From the NCBI GenBank assembly GCA_035560935.1, contig DATMYQ010000190.1:1-30023 (forward strand): a DNA stretch of 30,023 bases. The letters are read 5' to 3'. A program made the translations under genes and the position numbers. Shown here piece by piece: positions 17,050-25,273 of this stretch (its first letter is position 1; every line of letters begins with the position of its first letter). The notes below the pieces were generated by a model, which was not told where the DNA came from, did not search any database, and saw nothing but the letters and a program-made list of their open reading frames with translations. Source of the stretch: DATMYQ01 sp035560935 (GTDB lineage: Bacteria; Bacillota; Negativicutes; Sporomusales; Sporomusaceae).

Positions 17050-17361
17050 TTACTTTTCTTCATTTAGCAATTTTTTTACCGCACTGCGAAATCCTTCATC
17101 AAGCAGCGCCAATGCGGCCCGCGGTGCTTTGCCCGTGCAATTTCCCAATTGTTCCTTCGTCAGCAGTTCTTCACATTCCACCCGATAGTGGGCTGCCAGA
17201 TCACGATAGTTCTTCTTCGCGTTATCCGAGGCATCCCGGGCCAATAATATAAGCCCGGCCTTGCCGGCACGAACCGCGCTTTCCACCGCCAGTTCACCCG
17301 ACGCCACCTTACGGGCTTTTTGCGCCAACCCTAACAAGGACATCAGTTTGTTTTCATTCAT
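17050..17361 (-). CDS. ylxQ: L7Ae/YlxQ-family ribosomal protein-like RNA-binding protein
   Basis: A 103-aa L7Ae/L30e-fold protein. The N-terminus NKLMSLLGLAQKARKVASGE and the segment AGLILLARDASDNAKKN resemble kink-turn-binding L7Ae proteins and YlxQ. The exact role is unknown; the fold and place suggest RNA binding in translation. The ATG overlaps the rnpM stop as ATGA, with a modest AAGGA 11 nt upstream, so it probably depends on coupling. infB begins 19 nt later. Confidence 0.9.
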   Translation of the reverse strand: MNENKLMSLLGLAQKARKVASGELAVESAVRAGKAGLILLARDASDNAKKNYRDLAAHYRVECEELLTKEQLGNCTGKAPRAALALLDEGFRSAVKKLLNEEK

Positions 17362-17624
17362 GGCAACGGAATTCCTTGACGCAATTGTTCGTATACTTCG
17401 GGCTCGATAACGTGTTTTAACGCCCGTTCCAGCCGTTTTTCCTTAAATGCTTTGGCAAAACAGGTTTCGGTGGAACAAACATAGGCACCGCGCCCGGCTT
17501 TTTTCCCCGAGGGATCCAACACGACCTGACCTTCCGGCGTCCGAACCACTCGCAGCAATTCCTTCTTGTTCTTCATTTCCTGACAGCCTACACACATTCT
17601 GAGCGGCGTCTTTTTGGGTTTCAC
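17358..17624 (-). CDS. rnpM: YlxR/RnpM family RNA-binding protein
   Basis: The 88-aa product has the YlxR pattern: RMCVGCQEM (C11, C14), a central VRTPEGQVVLDPSGK and GRGAYVC with C50 and C55. In B. subtilis the protein, once called YlxR, has been reported to bind RNase P RNA and modulate its activity (from memory). The GTG start overlaps the nusA stop as GTGA, and AGGAGG lies 7 nt upstream. The four cysteines could suggest a metal site, which I cannot confirm. Confidence 0.92.
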   Translation of the reverse strand: MKPKKTPLRMCVGCQEMKNKKELLRVVRTPEGQVVLDPSGKKAGRGAYVCSTETCFAKAFKEKRLERALKHVIEPEVYEQLRQGIPLP

Positions 17625-18679
17625 GCCAATTCCTCCTGCATCGCCGCCAAGATCTGCGACTCACTCTTAATATCAATCTTCCAGCCGGTCAATTTAGCGG
17701 CCAATCGGGCATTTTGCCCTTCTTTCCCAATAGCCAGCGATAGTTGATAATCCGGCACAATCACCTTGGATACTTTTTCCATTTCATTAACATCCACAGA
17801 AACCACTTTCGCCGGACTTAACGCATTGGCGATATATTTGGCCGGGTCGGTATTCCATTTGACAATATCAATTTTCTCGCCTTTTAACTCGTTCACAATA
17901 GTCTGCACCCGCATTCCCTTATGACCGACGCAGGCCCCCACCGGATCGACGCTTTCATCACGGGAGTGTACCGCAATTTTGGAACGCAATCCTGGTTCCC
18001 TGGCCACTGATTTGATTTCCACAATGCCATCGTGAATTTCGGGAACTTCCAGCTCAAACAATCGTTTCAACAGTCCCGGATGCGTGCGTGAGACCAAAAT
18101 CTGCGGTCCCTTGGTCGTTTTTTTGACTTCAATAATATACGTTTTCAGGCGGTCGCCATGCCGATAGGTTTCACCGGCAAACTGCTCCGACGGAGCCAGA
18201 ATGGCTTCCGCTTTGCCTAAATCGATATACACATTTTTTTGTTCAATCCGCTGTACGATACCGGTAACAATATCGCTTTCCCGGCTGGAGAATTCCTCGT
18301 AGATCATTCCCCGTTCCGCTTCCCGGATCCGCTGTACTACGACTTGTTTCGCCGTCTGAGCCGCGATCCGGCCAAAATTCTTCGGAGTGACCTCCGTCTC
18401 CACCACATCTTCCAGTTCATAGCGAATATCAAGTGCTTTCGCTTCGCTAAGAGAAAGTTCCAGCCGGGAATCGGCCACTTCTTCCACCACATTTTTCCGG
18501 GCATAAACATGAATTTCACCGGTAGTTCTGTCCAATGAAACCCTGACATTCTGCGCGGAGCCGAAATTCCTTTTATACGCGGAAATCAGCGCCGCTTCAA
18601 TAGTGTCAAACAATACTTCCGGCGCAATTCCCTTTTCCTTTCCTAATTGTTCAAATGCTTGCATGAATTCTGCGTTCAC
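17621..18679 (-). CDS. nusA: Transcription termination/antitermination factor NusA
   Basis: NusA binds RNA polymerase and nascent RNA and affects pausing and termination. The 352-aa protein has the N-terminal polymerase-binding domain (about 1-125), an S1 domain (SDIVTGIVQRIEQKNVYIDL, about 135-200) and two KH domains (VDPVGACVGHKGMRV, then LAIGKEGQNARLAAKLTGW). As in other Bacillota, the C-terminal acidic repeats of E. coli NusA are absent. The GTG start has AGGAGG 7 nt upstream. It may control its own operon through the leader hairpin at 19270-19306. Confidence 0.97.
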   Translation of the reverse strand: MNAEFMQAFEQLGKEKGIAPEVLFDTIEAALISAYKRNFGSAQNVRVSLDRTTGEIHVYARKNVVEEVADSRLELSLSEAKALDIRYELEDVVETEVTPKNFGRIAAQTAKQVVVQRIREAERGMIYEEFSSRESDIVTGIVQRIEQKNVYIDLGKAEAILAPSEQFAGETYRHGDRLKTYIIEVKKTTKGPQILVSRTHPGLLKRLFELEVPEIHDGIVEIKSVAREPGLRSKIAVHSRDESVDPVGACVGHKGMRVQTIVNELKGEKIDIVKWNTDPAKYIANALSPAKVVSVDVNEMEKVSKVIVPDYQLSLAIGKEGQNARLAAKLTGWKIDIKSESQILAAMQEELA

Positions 18680-18748
18680 CCATATGCCTCCTATTCAATT
18701 TTCTCATCAAAATCATGAGTCTGCATGCAATAAAAACGGTTAAACCTA

Positions 18749-19207
18749 TTAAAACTCAAAATACCGGCGAACCTGGGAAATCTTCTCCCGGGGAATCGCC
18801 AGTTTTTGACTGTCAATTTCCAAGCAAACACTATCGTTTTCCAGCCCCAATAGTGAACCGGTCAACAGTTTATGTCCATCCAGCGGCGCAAACAAATGCA
18901 CTTCCACCATCTCGCCAGTATAACGGACAAAATCCCGGTCTTTCTTCAGGGGGCGGTCCAATCCCGGCGAGGAAACCTCCAGGTAATAACTTTCCTTGAT
19001 CGGATCCAATTCATCCAATCGTGCTTCTAAGCGCTCGCTGACCCACTGGCAGTCCTCAATTTCAATACCGCCTTCTTTGTCCAGGAACACTCTTAAGATC
19101 CAGTCCCGTTCCCTGACGTACTCTACGTCTACCAGTTCCAGGGCCGATTCACTTAATAGCTCCGTCACCAGTTTTTCAACCAGCTTTTCCACACTTTCCC
19201 TACCCAA
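18749..19207 (-). CDS. rimP: Ribosome maturation factor RimP
   Basis: RimP helps 30S subunit assembly. The 152-aa product shows LELVDVEYVRERDWILRVF and YLEVSSPGLDRPLKKDRDF, the family core, then a C-terminal SH3-like domain. The frame is open upstream to 19303. ATG 19216 is only 1 nt from GGAGG, whereas TTG 19207 is 10 nt away and gives MGRESVEKLVEKLV, like family termini, so I chose TTG. It is the first gene of the nusA-infB operon and lies 69 nt before nusA. Confidence 0.93.
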   Translation of the reverse strand: MGRESVEKLVEKLVTELLSESALELVDVEYVRERDWILRVFLDKEGGIEIEDCQWVSERLEARLDELDPIKESYYLEVSSPGLDRPLKKDRDFVRYTGEMVEVHLFAPLDGHKLLTGSLLGLENDSVCLEIDSQKLAIPREKISQVRRYFEF

Positions 19208-19269
19208 AACAATCATCCCTCCAACATTCCTGAACGTTCCTCCCCTTCTCTGTAAAACGTGAGAAGGAG

Positions 19270-19306
19270 AAAAATAAGATGAAAGAGTGGGTTTGCGACC
19301 CACTCT
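19270..19306 (-). terminator. Hairpin in the rimP leader: attenuator and polC terminator
   Basis: A 9-bp perfect stem AGAGTGGGT/ACCCACTCT (19298-19306 and 19284-19292) with a 5-nt loop is followed on the minus strand by an interrupted U-rich tract (19270-19283). It lies downstream of the predicted rimP promoter and about 65 nt before the rimP start. So it can end polC transcripts and also attenuate the rimP operon. Confidence 0.75.
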
Positions 19307-19334
19307 CTAAGAACAGAAAACCTTTATCCTGTTC

Positions 19335-19363
19335 ATTATATCACCATGACTTCAAAAACACAA
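19335..19363 (-). promoter_or_regulatory. Promoter of the rimP-nusA-infB operon
   Basis: Minus strand TTGTGT (19358-19363), 17-nt spacer, TATAAT (19335-19340) with an upstream TGA, forming an extended -10. The start is expected near 19328, giving a leader of about 120 nt that includes the attenuator-like hairpin. Confidence 0.78.
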
Positions 19364-19397
19364 CTGTCTTTATCAACATCCCTATCATTCATCCCGT

Positions 19398-22300
19398 TCA
19401 GGCGAACAGTGTCACTTGATCGGTTTCCGGCAAATCACCCAAACAGCCGTGATTTTTCATAATCTCAATCACTGTTTTGGAAACCCGGCAGCGTTGCCGT
19501 AAGTCCTCCAAAGAAGAAAACTCTCTGCCGCCCCGCATCGCCGCAATACTTAACGCGGCATTATCTCCCAACCCCTGCAGCGAAGCCAGCGGTGGCAGCA
19601 AAGTGTTACCCCGGATCAGAAAACGAGTGGCCTCCGACTCGTATAAATGGACCCGCTGGAAAGAGAAGCCTCTCAGATACATTTCCCGGGCCACCTCCAA
19701 AATCGTCAGCAGTCCTTTTTCTTTGGCGGTCGCTGTTTTCCCCTTCTGCTCCAGCTCCACCATTTTTTGCCGGATCATGCCTTCTCCCTGCACCACGATA
19801 TCCGCGTCAAATTCTGTGGCCCGGACGGTAAAATACGCCGCATAAAAAGCCAGTGGATACCATACTTTGCAATAGGCAATGCGAAAGGCCATCATTACGT
19901 AAGCTACGGCATGGGCTTTGGGGAACATGTATTTGATTTTTTGACAGGACTCAATATACCAGTCCGGAACATTGCTGGCCCGCAGTTTGGCCACGTCATC
20001 CGCCTTGATCCCCTTCCCCTTGCGGACGCTTTCCATCACTTTGAAAGCGGTTTGTGATTCCACGCCCCGGTGCATCAGGTATACCATAATGTCATCCCGG
20101 GTAGAGATCGCCTCCGACAATTTGGCGGTCCCGTTTTTAATCAAATCCTGGGCATTATTCAGCCACACATCCGTGCCATGGGAGAATCCGCTGATTCGCA
20201 CCAGTTCGCTGAAAGTTTTGGGTTTAGTATCGTCCAGCATTTGCCGGACAAAATTCGTGCCAAACTCTGGAATACCGAAGGTAGCCACCGAACTGTTCAG
20301 TTCTTCCGGCGTCAGGCCAATCGCTTCCGTGGATGAAAACAAACTCATAGTTTTCTGATCATCAAATGGAATCTCTCTTGGATCAATGTCGATCAGGTCT
20401 TCCAGCATCTTGATCACGGTAGGATCGTCATGCCCCAGAATATCCAGCTTGACCAGGCGGCTGCTAATGGAGTGATAATCAAAATGCGTGGTTATGGTCG
20501 AGGAATTCTTATCATCCGCCGGATACTGAATCGGCGTAAAGTGATGCACATCCATGTCCCGCGGCACAACCATGATTCCGCCGGGATGCTGCCCGGTGGT
20601 CCGTTTGACGCCGGTGCAGCCTCCGACCAGCCGGTTGATATGGGCGTTTCGAGCCACCATGCCTTTGTCAGCGCAATAGTTCTTCACAAATCCATAGGCG
20701 GTTTTTTCGGCGATGGTACCGATGGTACCCGCCCGGAATACATTGTCTTTGCCAAATAATTCTTCCGTATATTTATGGGCCACCGGCTGATAGTCGCCGG
20801 AGAAATTCAAATCAATATCCGGGACTTTGTCACCATGAAAACCCATGAACACGGCAAAGGGGATGTCGTGGCCGTCCTTAATTAATTTTTGTCCGCATTT
20901 AGGACAATCTTTGTCGGCCAGATCGAAACCGCCACCCACGCTGCCATCGGCGACAAATTCCGAATAAAGGCACTGACCGCAGCGCCAATGGGGCGGCAGC
21001 GGATTCACCTCAGTGATATGGGTCATGGTGGCCACGAAGGAAGATCCCACCGATCCCCGGGAACCTACCAAATAGCCATCATCCAAAGATTTTTTTACCA
21101 ATTTATGGGCAATGAAATACAGCACGGCAAATCCATTGTTGATAATGGAATTTAACTCATACTCAACCCGGTCCGCCACAATCTGCGGCAACGGCGTTCC
21201 ATACATTTTCTCGGCCCGCTGACAGGTCATAGAGCGGATAGATTCTTCCGCGCCGGGAATCTGCGGCGAATACAATTCATCCGGGATCGGTTTGAAGCGT
21301 TCAATCAGATCGCTGATGTTCCGGGTATTGGTAACCACCACTTCGTAGGCTTTTTCCTTACCCAGATAGGCAAATTCCGCCAGCATTTCTTCGGTTGTCC
21401 GGAAATACAGCGGCGGCTGCTGATCGGCGTCATCATAGCCTTGCCCGGCCATCAGAATACGCCGGTATACTTCATCCTCAGGATTTAAGAAATGCACATC
21501 GCAAGTTGCGACCACCGGTTTGTTCAGACGGTCACCCAGTGCACAGACTTTGCGGTTGATATCCCGCAGCGCTTCTTCATTGGGCACTTTCCCCTGACGA
21601 ATCAGGAAATAATTGTTGGCTGCCGGCTGAATTTCCAGGTAGTCATAGAATTCGGCGATCTGTAACAATTCCGCTTCCGGCGCTCCGTTCAGCATGGCAT
21701 GAATTAATTCGCCGGCTTCACAGGCCGAACCCAAAATCAGACCTTCCCGGTATTCTTTCAACACGGCCCGGGGAATTCGTGGCGTCCGGTGCAAATACTT
21801 CAGATGAGAAATTGAAACCAACCGGTACAGATTGCGCAGACCCACGCTATTCTTGGCTAGAATGACAATATGACGGGCCTGATTGATCTGATCCTCAAAC
21901 AAATACCCTTCCATGCCGTAAATAATTTTGATGCCGGAATCGGCCGCCACTTCGTCCGCTTCCGGAAACGACTGGACTACGCCATGGTCGGTAATGGCCA
22001 GTGCGGGATGTCCCCATTTGGCCGCCGTTTTTACCAGGTTTTTTACCGAGACCACCGCATCCAGCGCGCTCATCCGGGTATGCGCATGCAATTCCACCCG
22101 GGGCAGTTCCGTCGCATCCTGCCGCTCTACTTTGCCGGCTCCCCGGCACATGCTGTCGGCGAACAACGTCAATTCACCTGAAAACTTATCAAACTGAACT
22201 GTTCCCTTGGCTTTCACCGTCATGCCGCTTTTCAGGGAAGCTGCCGCTTTATCAAACTGTTCCCGATTTTCAAAAAAAACTTTGCCGCTGATTCCGTCAC

Positions 22301-23096
22301 TGGCATCCGCCAGATCAAAGGTCAGCAAAAACCGGCCGGAACGCAGCTCCCGCATATCGTGGTTGACCAGCTGGCCCTCCACCACCACATTGCGGGCCTC
22401 TTCCTGAATCAGGTTGATGGGCTGAGGGCCGTCTTTGATATTCCGCCCAAAAATAACGGGATTATCGGTCGGCTTCGCAGTCTTGGACGAGGTTGCCGCG
22501 GCGGCTTCGCTTTCCGCTAATGCCTCCAGATATTCCGGCGTGCACAAATCTCCGGTGTCACAGGCCGAAACCGTCACGGCGGCACCGCGAATGTTCACCC
22601 GGCAGGAGCGCTGAAACACCTGCTGCAACACATTTTGAATCAGGCGCTCCGTGCCCCGTTCCTGGAGCATTTGCGCTGCCGCTTCGCCAACAGTTTCAAT
22701 GGTCAGCGTTCCATTGGCAAAGCTGCCGGCAGCGTTCAACAGCAAGTGTTTGAGTCCCGCCTGATCGCCGGCCACCAGCCTGGCAAAGGCCGGCCACTGA
22801 CCCTTCACATATTCTTCCAGCGATTGCGCCGGCGCGACCACGCTTTGTTGAAACTCTACACGGTTCAGCCCGCATTGGTCACAAAGATGCCGCGAAACTG
22901 CCGTCAGAGCTGTGGCCGGTACCGGTTGGCCCGGCGTCTGCAGAAAGATTTCCCAGGTTCCAGCAGCAGCATCCACCTGCACTTTTAGAACCTGGGACAA
23001 TTTCAGCATTTCTTTATGTTCCGGACTCATCGGCAATTCTTCCACAAAGGAAAGAAAGACTTTGGACTCATCCGGGATAATACAATAGTTTTTCAT
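19398..23096 (-). CDS. polC: DNA polymerase III PolC lacking the exonuclease domain
   Basis: PolC is the main replicative polymerase of Bacillota. The 1232-aa product has an N-terminal domain and OB fold (GQLVNHDMRELRSGR), then the PHP domain (RVELHAHTRMSALDAVV near 336, AITDHG). A CxxC...CxxC zinc module precedes the catalytic PDIDLNFSG (near 759) and VKLDILGHDDPT (near 882). The rest is fingers and C-terminal parts, complete to the end. Usual PolC proteins have about 1440 aa with a DnaQ-like 3'-5' exonuclease inserted in PHP. Here IIYGMEGYLFED runs directly into QINQARHIVILAKN near residue 400, so that insert is absent. ATG 23096 has GGAG 5 nt upstream; the gene starts 14 nt after ispG. Confidence 0.96.
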   Translation of the reverse strand: MKNYCIIPDESKVFLSFVEELPMSPEHKEMLKLSQVLKVQVDAAAGTWEIFLQTPGQPVPATALTAVSRHLCDQCGLNRVEFQQSVVAPAQSLEEYVKGQWPAFARLVAGDQAGLKHLLLNAAGSFANGTLTIETVGEAAAQMLQERGTERLIQNVLQQVFQRSCRVNIRGAAVTVSACDTGDLCTPEYLEALAESEAAAATSSKTAKPTDNPVIFGRNIKDGPQPINLIQEEARNVVVEGQLVNHDMRELRSGRFLLTFDLADASDGISGKVFFENREQFDKAAASLKSGMTVKAKGTVQFDKFSGELTLFADSMCRGAGKVERQDATELPRVELHAHTRMSALDAVVSVKNLVKTAAKWGHPALAITDHGVVQSFPEADEVAADSGIKIIYGMEGYLFEDQINQARHIVILAKNSVGLRNLYRLVSISHLKYLHRTPRIPRAVLKEYREGLILGSACEAGELIHAMLNGAPEAELLQIAEFYDYLEIQPAANNYFLIRQGKVPNEEALRDINRKVCALGDRLNKPVVATCDVHFLNPEDEVYRRILMAGQGYDDADQQPPLYFRTTEEMLAEFAYLGKEKAYEVVVTNTRNISDLIERFKPIPDELYSPQIPGAEESIRSMTCQRAEKMYGTPLPQIVADRVEYELNSIINNGFAVLYFIAHKLVKKSLDDGYLVGSRGSVGSSFVATMTHITEVNPLPPHWRCGQCLYSEFVADGSVGGGFDLADKDCPKCGQKLIKDGHDIPFAVFMGFHGDKVPDIDLNFSGDYQPVAHKYTEELFGKDNVFRAGTIGTIAEKTAYGFVKNYCADKGMVARNAHINRLVGGCTGVKRTTGQHPGGIMVVPRDMDVHHFTPIQYPADDKNSSTITTHFDYHSISSRLVKLDILGHDDPTVIKMLEDLIDIDPREIPFDDQKTMSLFSSTEAIGLTPEELNSSVATFGIPEFGTNFVRQMLDDTKPKTFSELVRISGFSHGTDVWLNNAQDLIKNGTAKLSEAISTRDDIMVYLMHRGVESQTAFKVMESVRKGKGIKADDVAKLRASNVPDWYIESCQKIKYMFPKAHAVAYVMMAFRIAYCKVWYPLAFYAAYFTVRATEFDADIVVQGEGMIRQKMVELEQKGKTATAKEKGLLTILEVAREMYLRGFSFQRVHLYESEATRFLIRGNTLLPPLASLQGLGDNAALSIAAMRGGREFSSLEDLRQRCRVSKTVIEIMKNHGCLGDLPETDQVTLFA

Positions 23097-23110
23097 GTGA
23101 ACTCCAGCTT

Positions 23111-24178
23111 TCAAGCATCTTGAATCAATTTGTCAATTTCCACAAACAACGCATCCACCAGTTCGGCTTCGGGCACTTTCCTCAATATTTCGCCCCGGCG
23201 AAACAGCAACCCTTGCCCCTGGCCGCCGGCAATCCCCACATCCGCTTCCTTGGCCTCGCCGGGACCGTTCACCACACAACCCATCACCGCGACTTTTATC
23301 GGCGCCTTAATCGTGTCCAGCCTTTCCTCCACCGCCTCGGCGATCCGCAGCAGGTCAATATTGCAGCGTCCGCAGGTGGGGCAGGAAATCAGCATTGGCC
23401 CGCCCTGCTTCAAACCCAGTGATTTTAATATTTCGTTGGCTACCCGCACCTCATTGACCGGATCACCGGTCAACGAAACCCGGATGGTATCGCCGATGCC
23501 TTCCGCCAGCAGCGCCCCAATCCCCACCGCTGACTTAATCACACCGGATTTCACCGTACCTGCTTCGGTAATGCCCAAATGCAGCGGATAATCCACCCGT
23601 TCCGCCATCAGCCGGTAAGCGGCCAAGGTCAACGGCACGTCATGCGCTTTAAGGGAAATCTTAATATCGTGAAAATCCAGCTCTTCCAATATTCGAATAT
23701 GTTCCAGCGCGCTTTCCACCATGGCTTCCGCGGTAGGGTGCCCGCCATGAGCCGCCAGCACTTCCGCCGCCAGTGAACCGGCATTCACGCCGATACGCAG
23801 GGGGACCTGCCGGGTTCGGGCCGCATTCACTACTTTCCGGACGTTATCTTTGCCGCCGATATTGCCGGGGTTGATCCGCAAGGCGTCAATCCCCTGATCC
23901 AGAGCGGCGATCGCCAGCCGGTAATCAAAGTGAATATCGGCCACCAGCGGTACATCCACGGCGTTTTTTATGGCTCCGATGGCCTGCGCGGCTGCCATAT
24001 CGGGAACCGCCACCCGTACAATGTCACACCCGGCGGCCAGCAAACGCTGAATCTGAGCCACCGTATCCATCACCTGATCTGTTTTGGTATTGGTCATCGA
24101 CTGCACGGAAACCGGTGCATTATCGCCGATCAGTACCGGTCCGATCCGCAATGGCCGGGTACGTTTACGCTGTACCAT
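23111..24178 (-). CDS. ispG: 4-hydroxy-3-methylbut-2-enyl-diphosphate synthase (IspG/GcpE)
   Basis: IspG performs the reductive ring-opening step of the MEP isoprenoid pathway with a [4Fe-4S] cluster and electrons from ferredoxin or flavodoxin. The 355-aa TIM barrel shows SVQSMTNT, DIHFDYRLA and LRINPGNIG. The cluster ligands CPTCGRC (C266, C269) and GCVVNGPGEA (C301) are all present. The ATG has GGGAGGG 8 nt upstream. It sits after dxr and rseP, the standard Bacillota order; a ferredoxin gene lies about 4 kb upstream. Confidence 0.97.
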   Translation of the reverse strand: MVQRKRTRPLRIGPVLIGDNAPVSVQSMTNTKTDQVMDTVAQIQRLLAAGCDIVRVAVPDMAAAQAIGAIKNAVDVPLVADIHFDYRLAIAALDQGIDALRINPGNIGGKDNVRKVVNAARTRQVPLRIGVNAGSLAAEVLAAHGGHPTAEAMVESALEHIRILEELDFHDIKISLKAHDVPLTLAAYRLMAERVDYPLHLGITEAGTVKSGVIKSAVGIGALLAEGIGDTIRVSLTGDPVNEVRVANEILKSLGLKQGGPMLISCPTCGRCNIDLLRIAEAVEERLDTIKAPIKVAVMGCVVNGPGEAKEADVGIAGGQGQGLLFRRGEILRKVPEAELVDALFVEIDKLIQDA

Positions 24179-24205
24179 AATGAAGTCCCTCCCTGCGGTA
24201 AATGG

Positions 24206-25237
24206 TTAAAAAGGTTTTCCCCGGGTAAAGTCCATAAACGTCGCCACCAGCAATAGCAGCATTAACAGCGCAAAACCAATCATCTGCACCGTCTGCAGCA
24301 CATTACGGTTCAAGGGCTTGCGCCGGATCGCCTCAATCAGTAACGTAACCACATGTCCGCCATCCAGCACCGGTACCGGCAAAAGATTGATAATGCCCAA
24401 ATTAATGCTGAGAAACGCGGCAAATTGCAATAGCGGAATAAAGCCCTGCTGTGCCACCTGCCCCGCCATTTGAGCCACGCCAATGGGTCCGGCCACGTCA
24501 GCGGCCGCTTTGCCGGTGACCATATCCGCCAGTCCCGCCAGCATCGCCGCCGTCACGGTAATATTCTGTTTCACCGCCAAGCCCACCGACTCAAACACGG
24601 ACGGCTGGTAATTTTCAATATTGGGCGTCACACCGATAATGCCCCGTTTGGCTTTCTCATCATATTCCGGCTGAACGGTTATCTGCATTTTTTCCTGGTT
24701 TCGTTCGATCGTTATGGCTACCGGTTTTCCCGAATTTCCCTGTATCAACACCACAAACTGACGCCAGGAGTCAATGGCCCCGTCATTCACCGACAAAATC
24801 CTGTCTCCCGGCATAAACCCGGCTATCGCCGCCGGTTTGTCCGGAAAAACCTTGCCAATCACCGGCTGATCCGACACCTTGTCGACACCGGCGCTGACAA
24901 ACACGATAAAAAACAGTAATATTGGTAAGAGCAAATTCATCGCCGATCCGGCAATAATCACCAACATTCTCGCCCATACCGATTTGGCGGAAAAAGACCG
25001 TTCATCCTGTTCTTCATCCGGATCCATCCCGGCAATTTTGTTAAATCCCCCCAGAGGAATAATCCGCAGCGAATACACCGTTTCTCCATATTTACGGCTG
25101 AGCAGCTTCGGTCCAAATCCCAGCGCAAACTCATCTACCCGCATACCCACCATTTTTGCGGTGATAAAATGTCCTAATTCATGCACCAAAACCAACAGGC
25201 CAAATACAAAAATGGCCGCCAACAATGTCGTCGACAA
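24206..25237 (-). CDS. rseP: RIP metalloprotease RseP (site-2 protease family)
   Basis: A membrane zinc protease that cuts substrates within the bilayer. The N-terminal transmembrane segment holds HELGH (H19, E20, H23). One PDZ domain spans about 110-190 (VIGKVFPDKPAAIAGFMPGDRI), and the third zinc ligand lies in LLPVPVLDGGHV near 290. A final hydrophobic helix precedes the C-terminus. Length 343 aa with a single PDZ matches the Gram-positive RasP type. The start is TTG 25237 with GGTGG 7 nt upstream; an in-frame stop lies just upstream, so no earlier start is possible. Confidence 0.95.
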   Translation of the reverse strand: MSTTLLAAIFVFGLLVLVHELGHFITAKMVGMRVDEFALGFGPKLLSRKYGETVYSLRIIPLGGFNKIAGMDPDEEQDERSFSAKSVWARMLVIIAGSAMNLLLPILLFFIVFVSAGVDKVSDQPVIGKVFPDKPAAIAGFMPGDRILSVNDGAIDSWRQFVVLIQGNSGKPVAITIERNQEKMQITVQPEYDEKAKRGIIGVTPNIENYQPSVFESVGLAVKQNITVTAAMLAGLADMVTGKAAADVAGPIGVAQMAGQVAQQGFIPLLQFAAFLSINLGIINLLPVPVLDGGHVVTLLIEAIRRKPLNRNVLQTVQMIGFALLMLLLLVATFMDFTRGKPF

Positions 25238-25273
25238 AAAGATCCACCAGCCTTTTCAGCGCATTTGCGCAAA

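Noticed and set aside
19311..19334. GAACAG/CTGTTC inverted repeat upstream of the attenuator hairpin
   Set aside because: Its first arm lies upstream of the predicted transcription start, right after the -10 box, so it would not fold in the rimP leader; it would only matter in polC read-through RNA.
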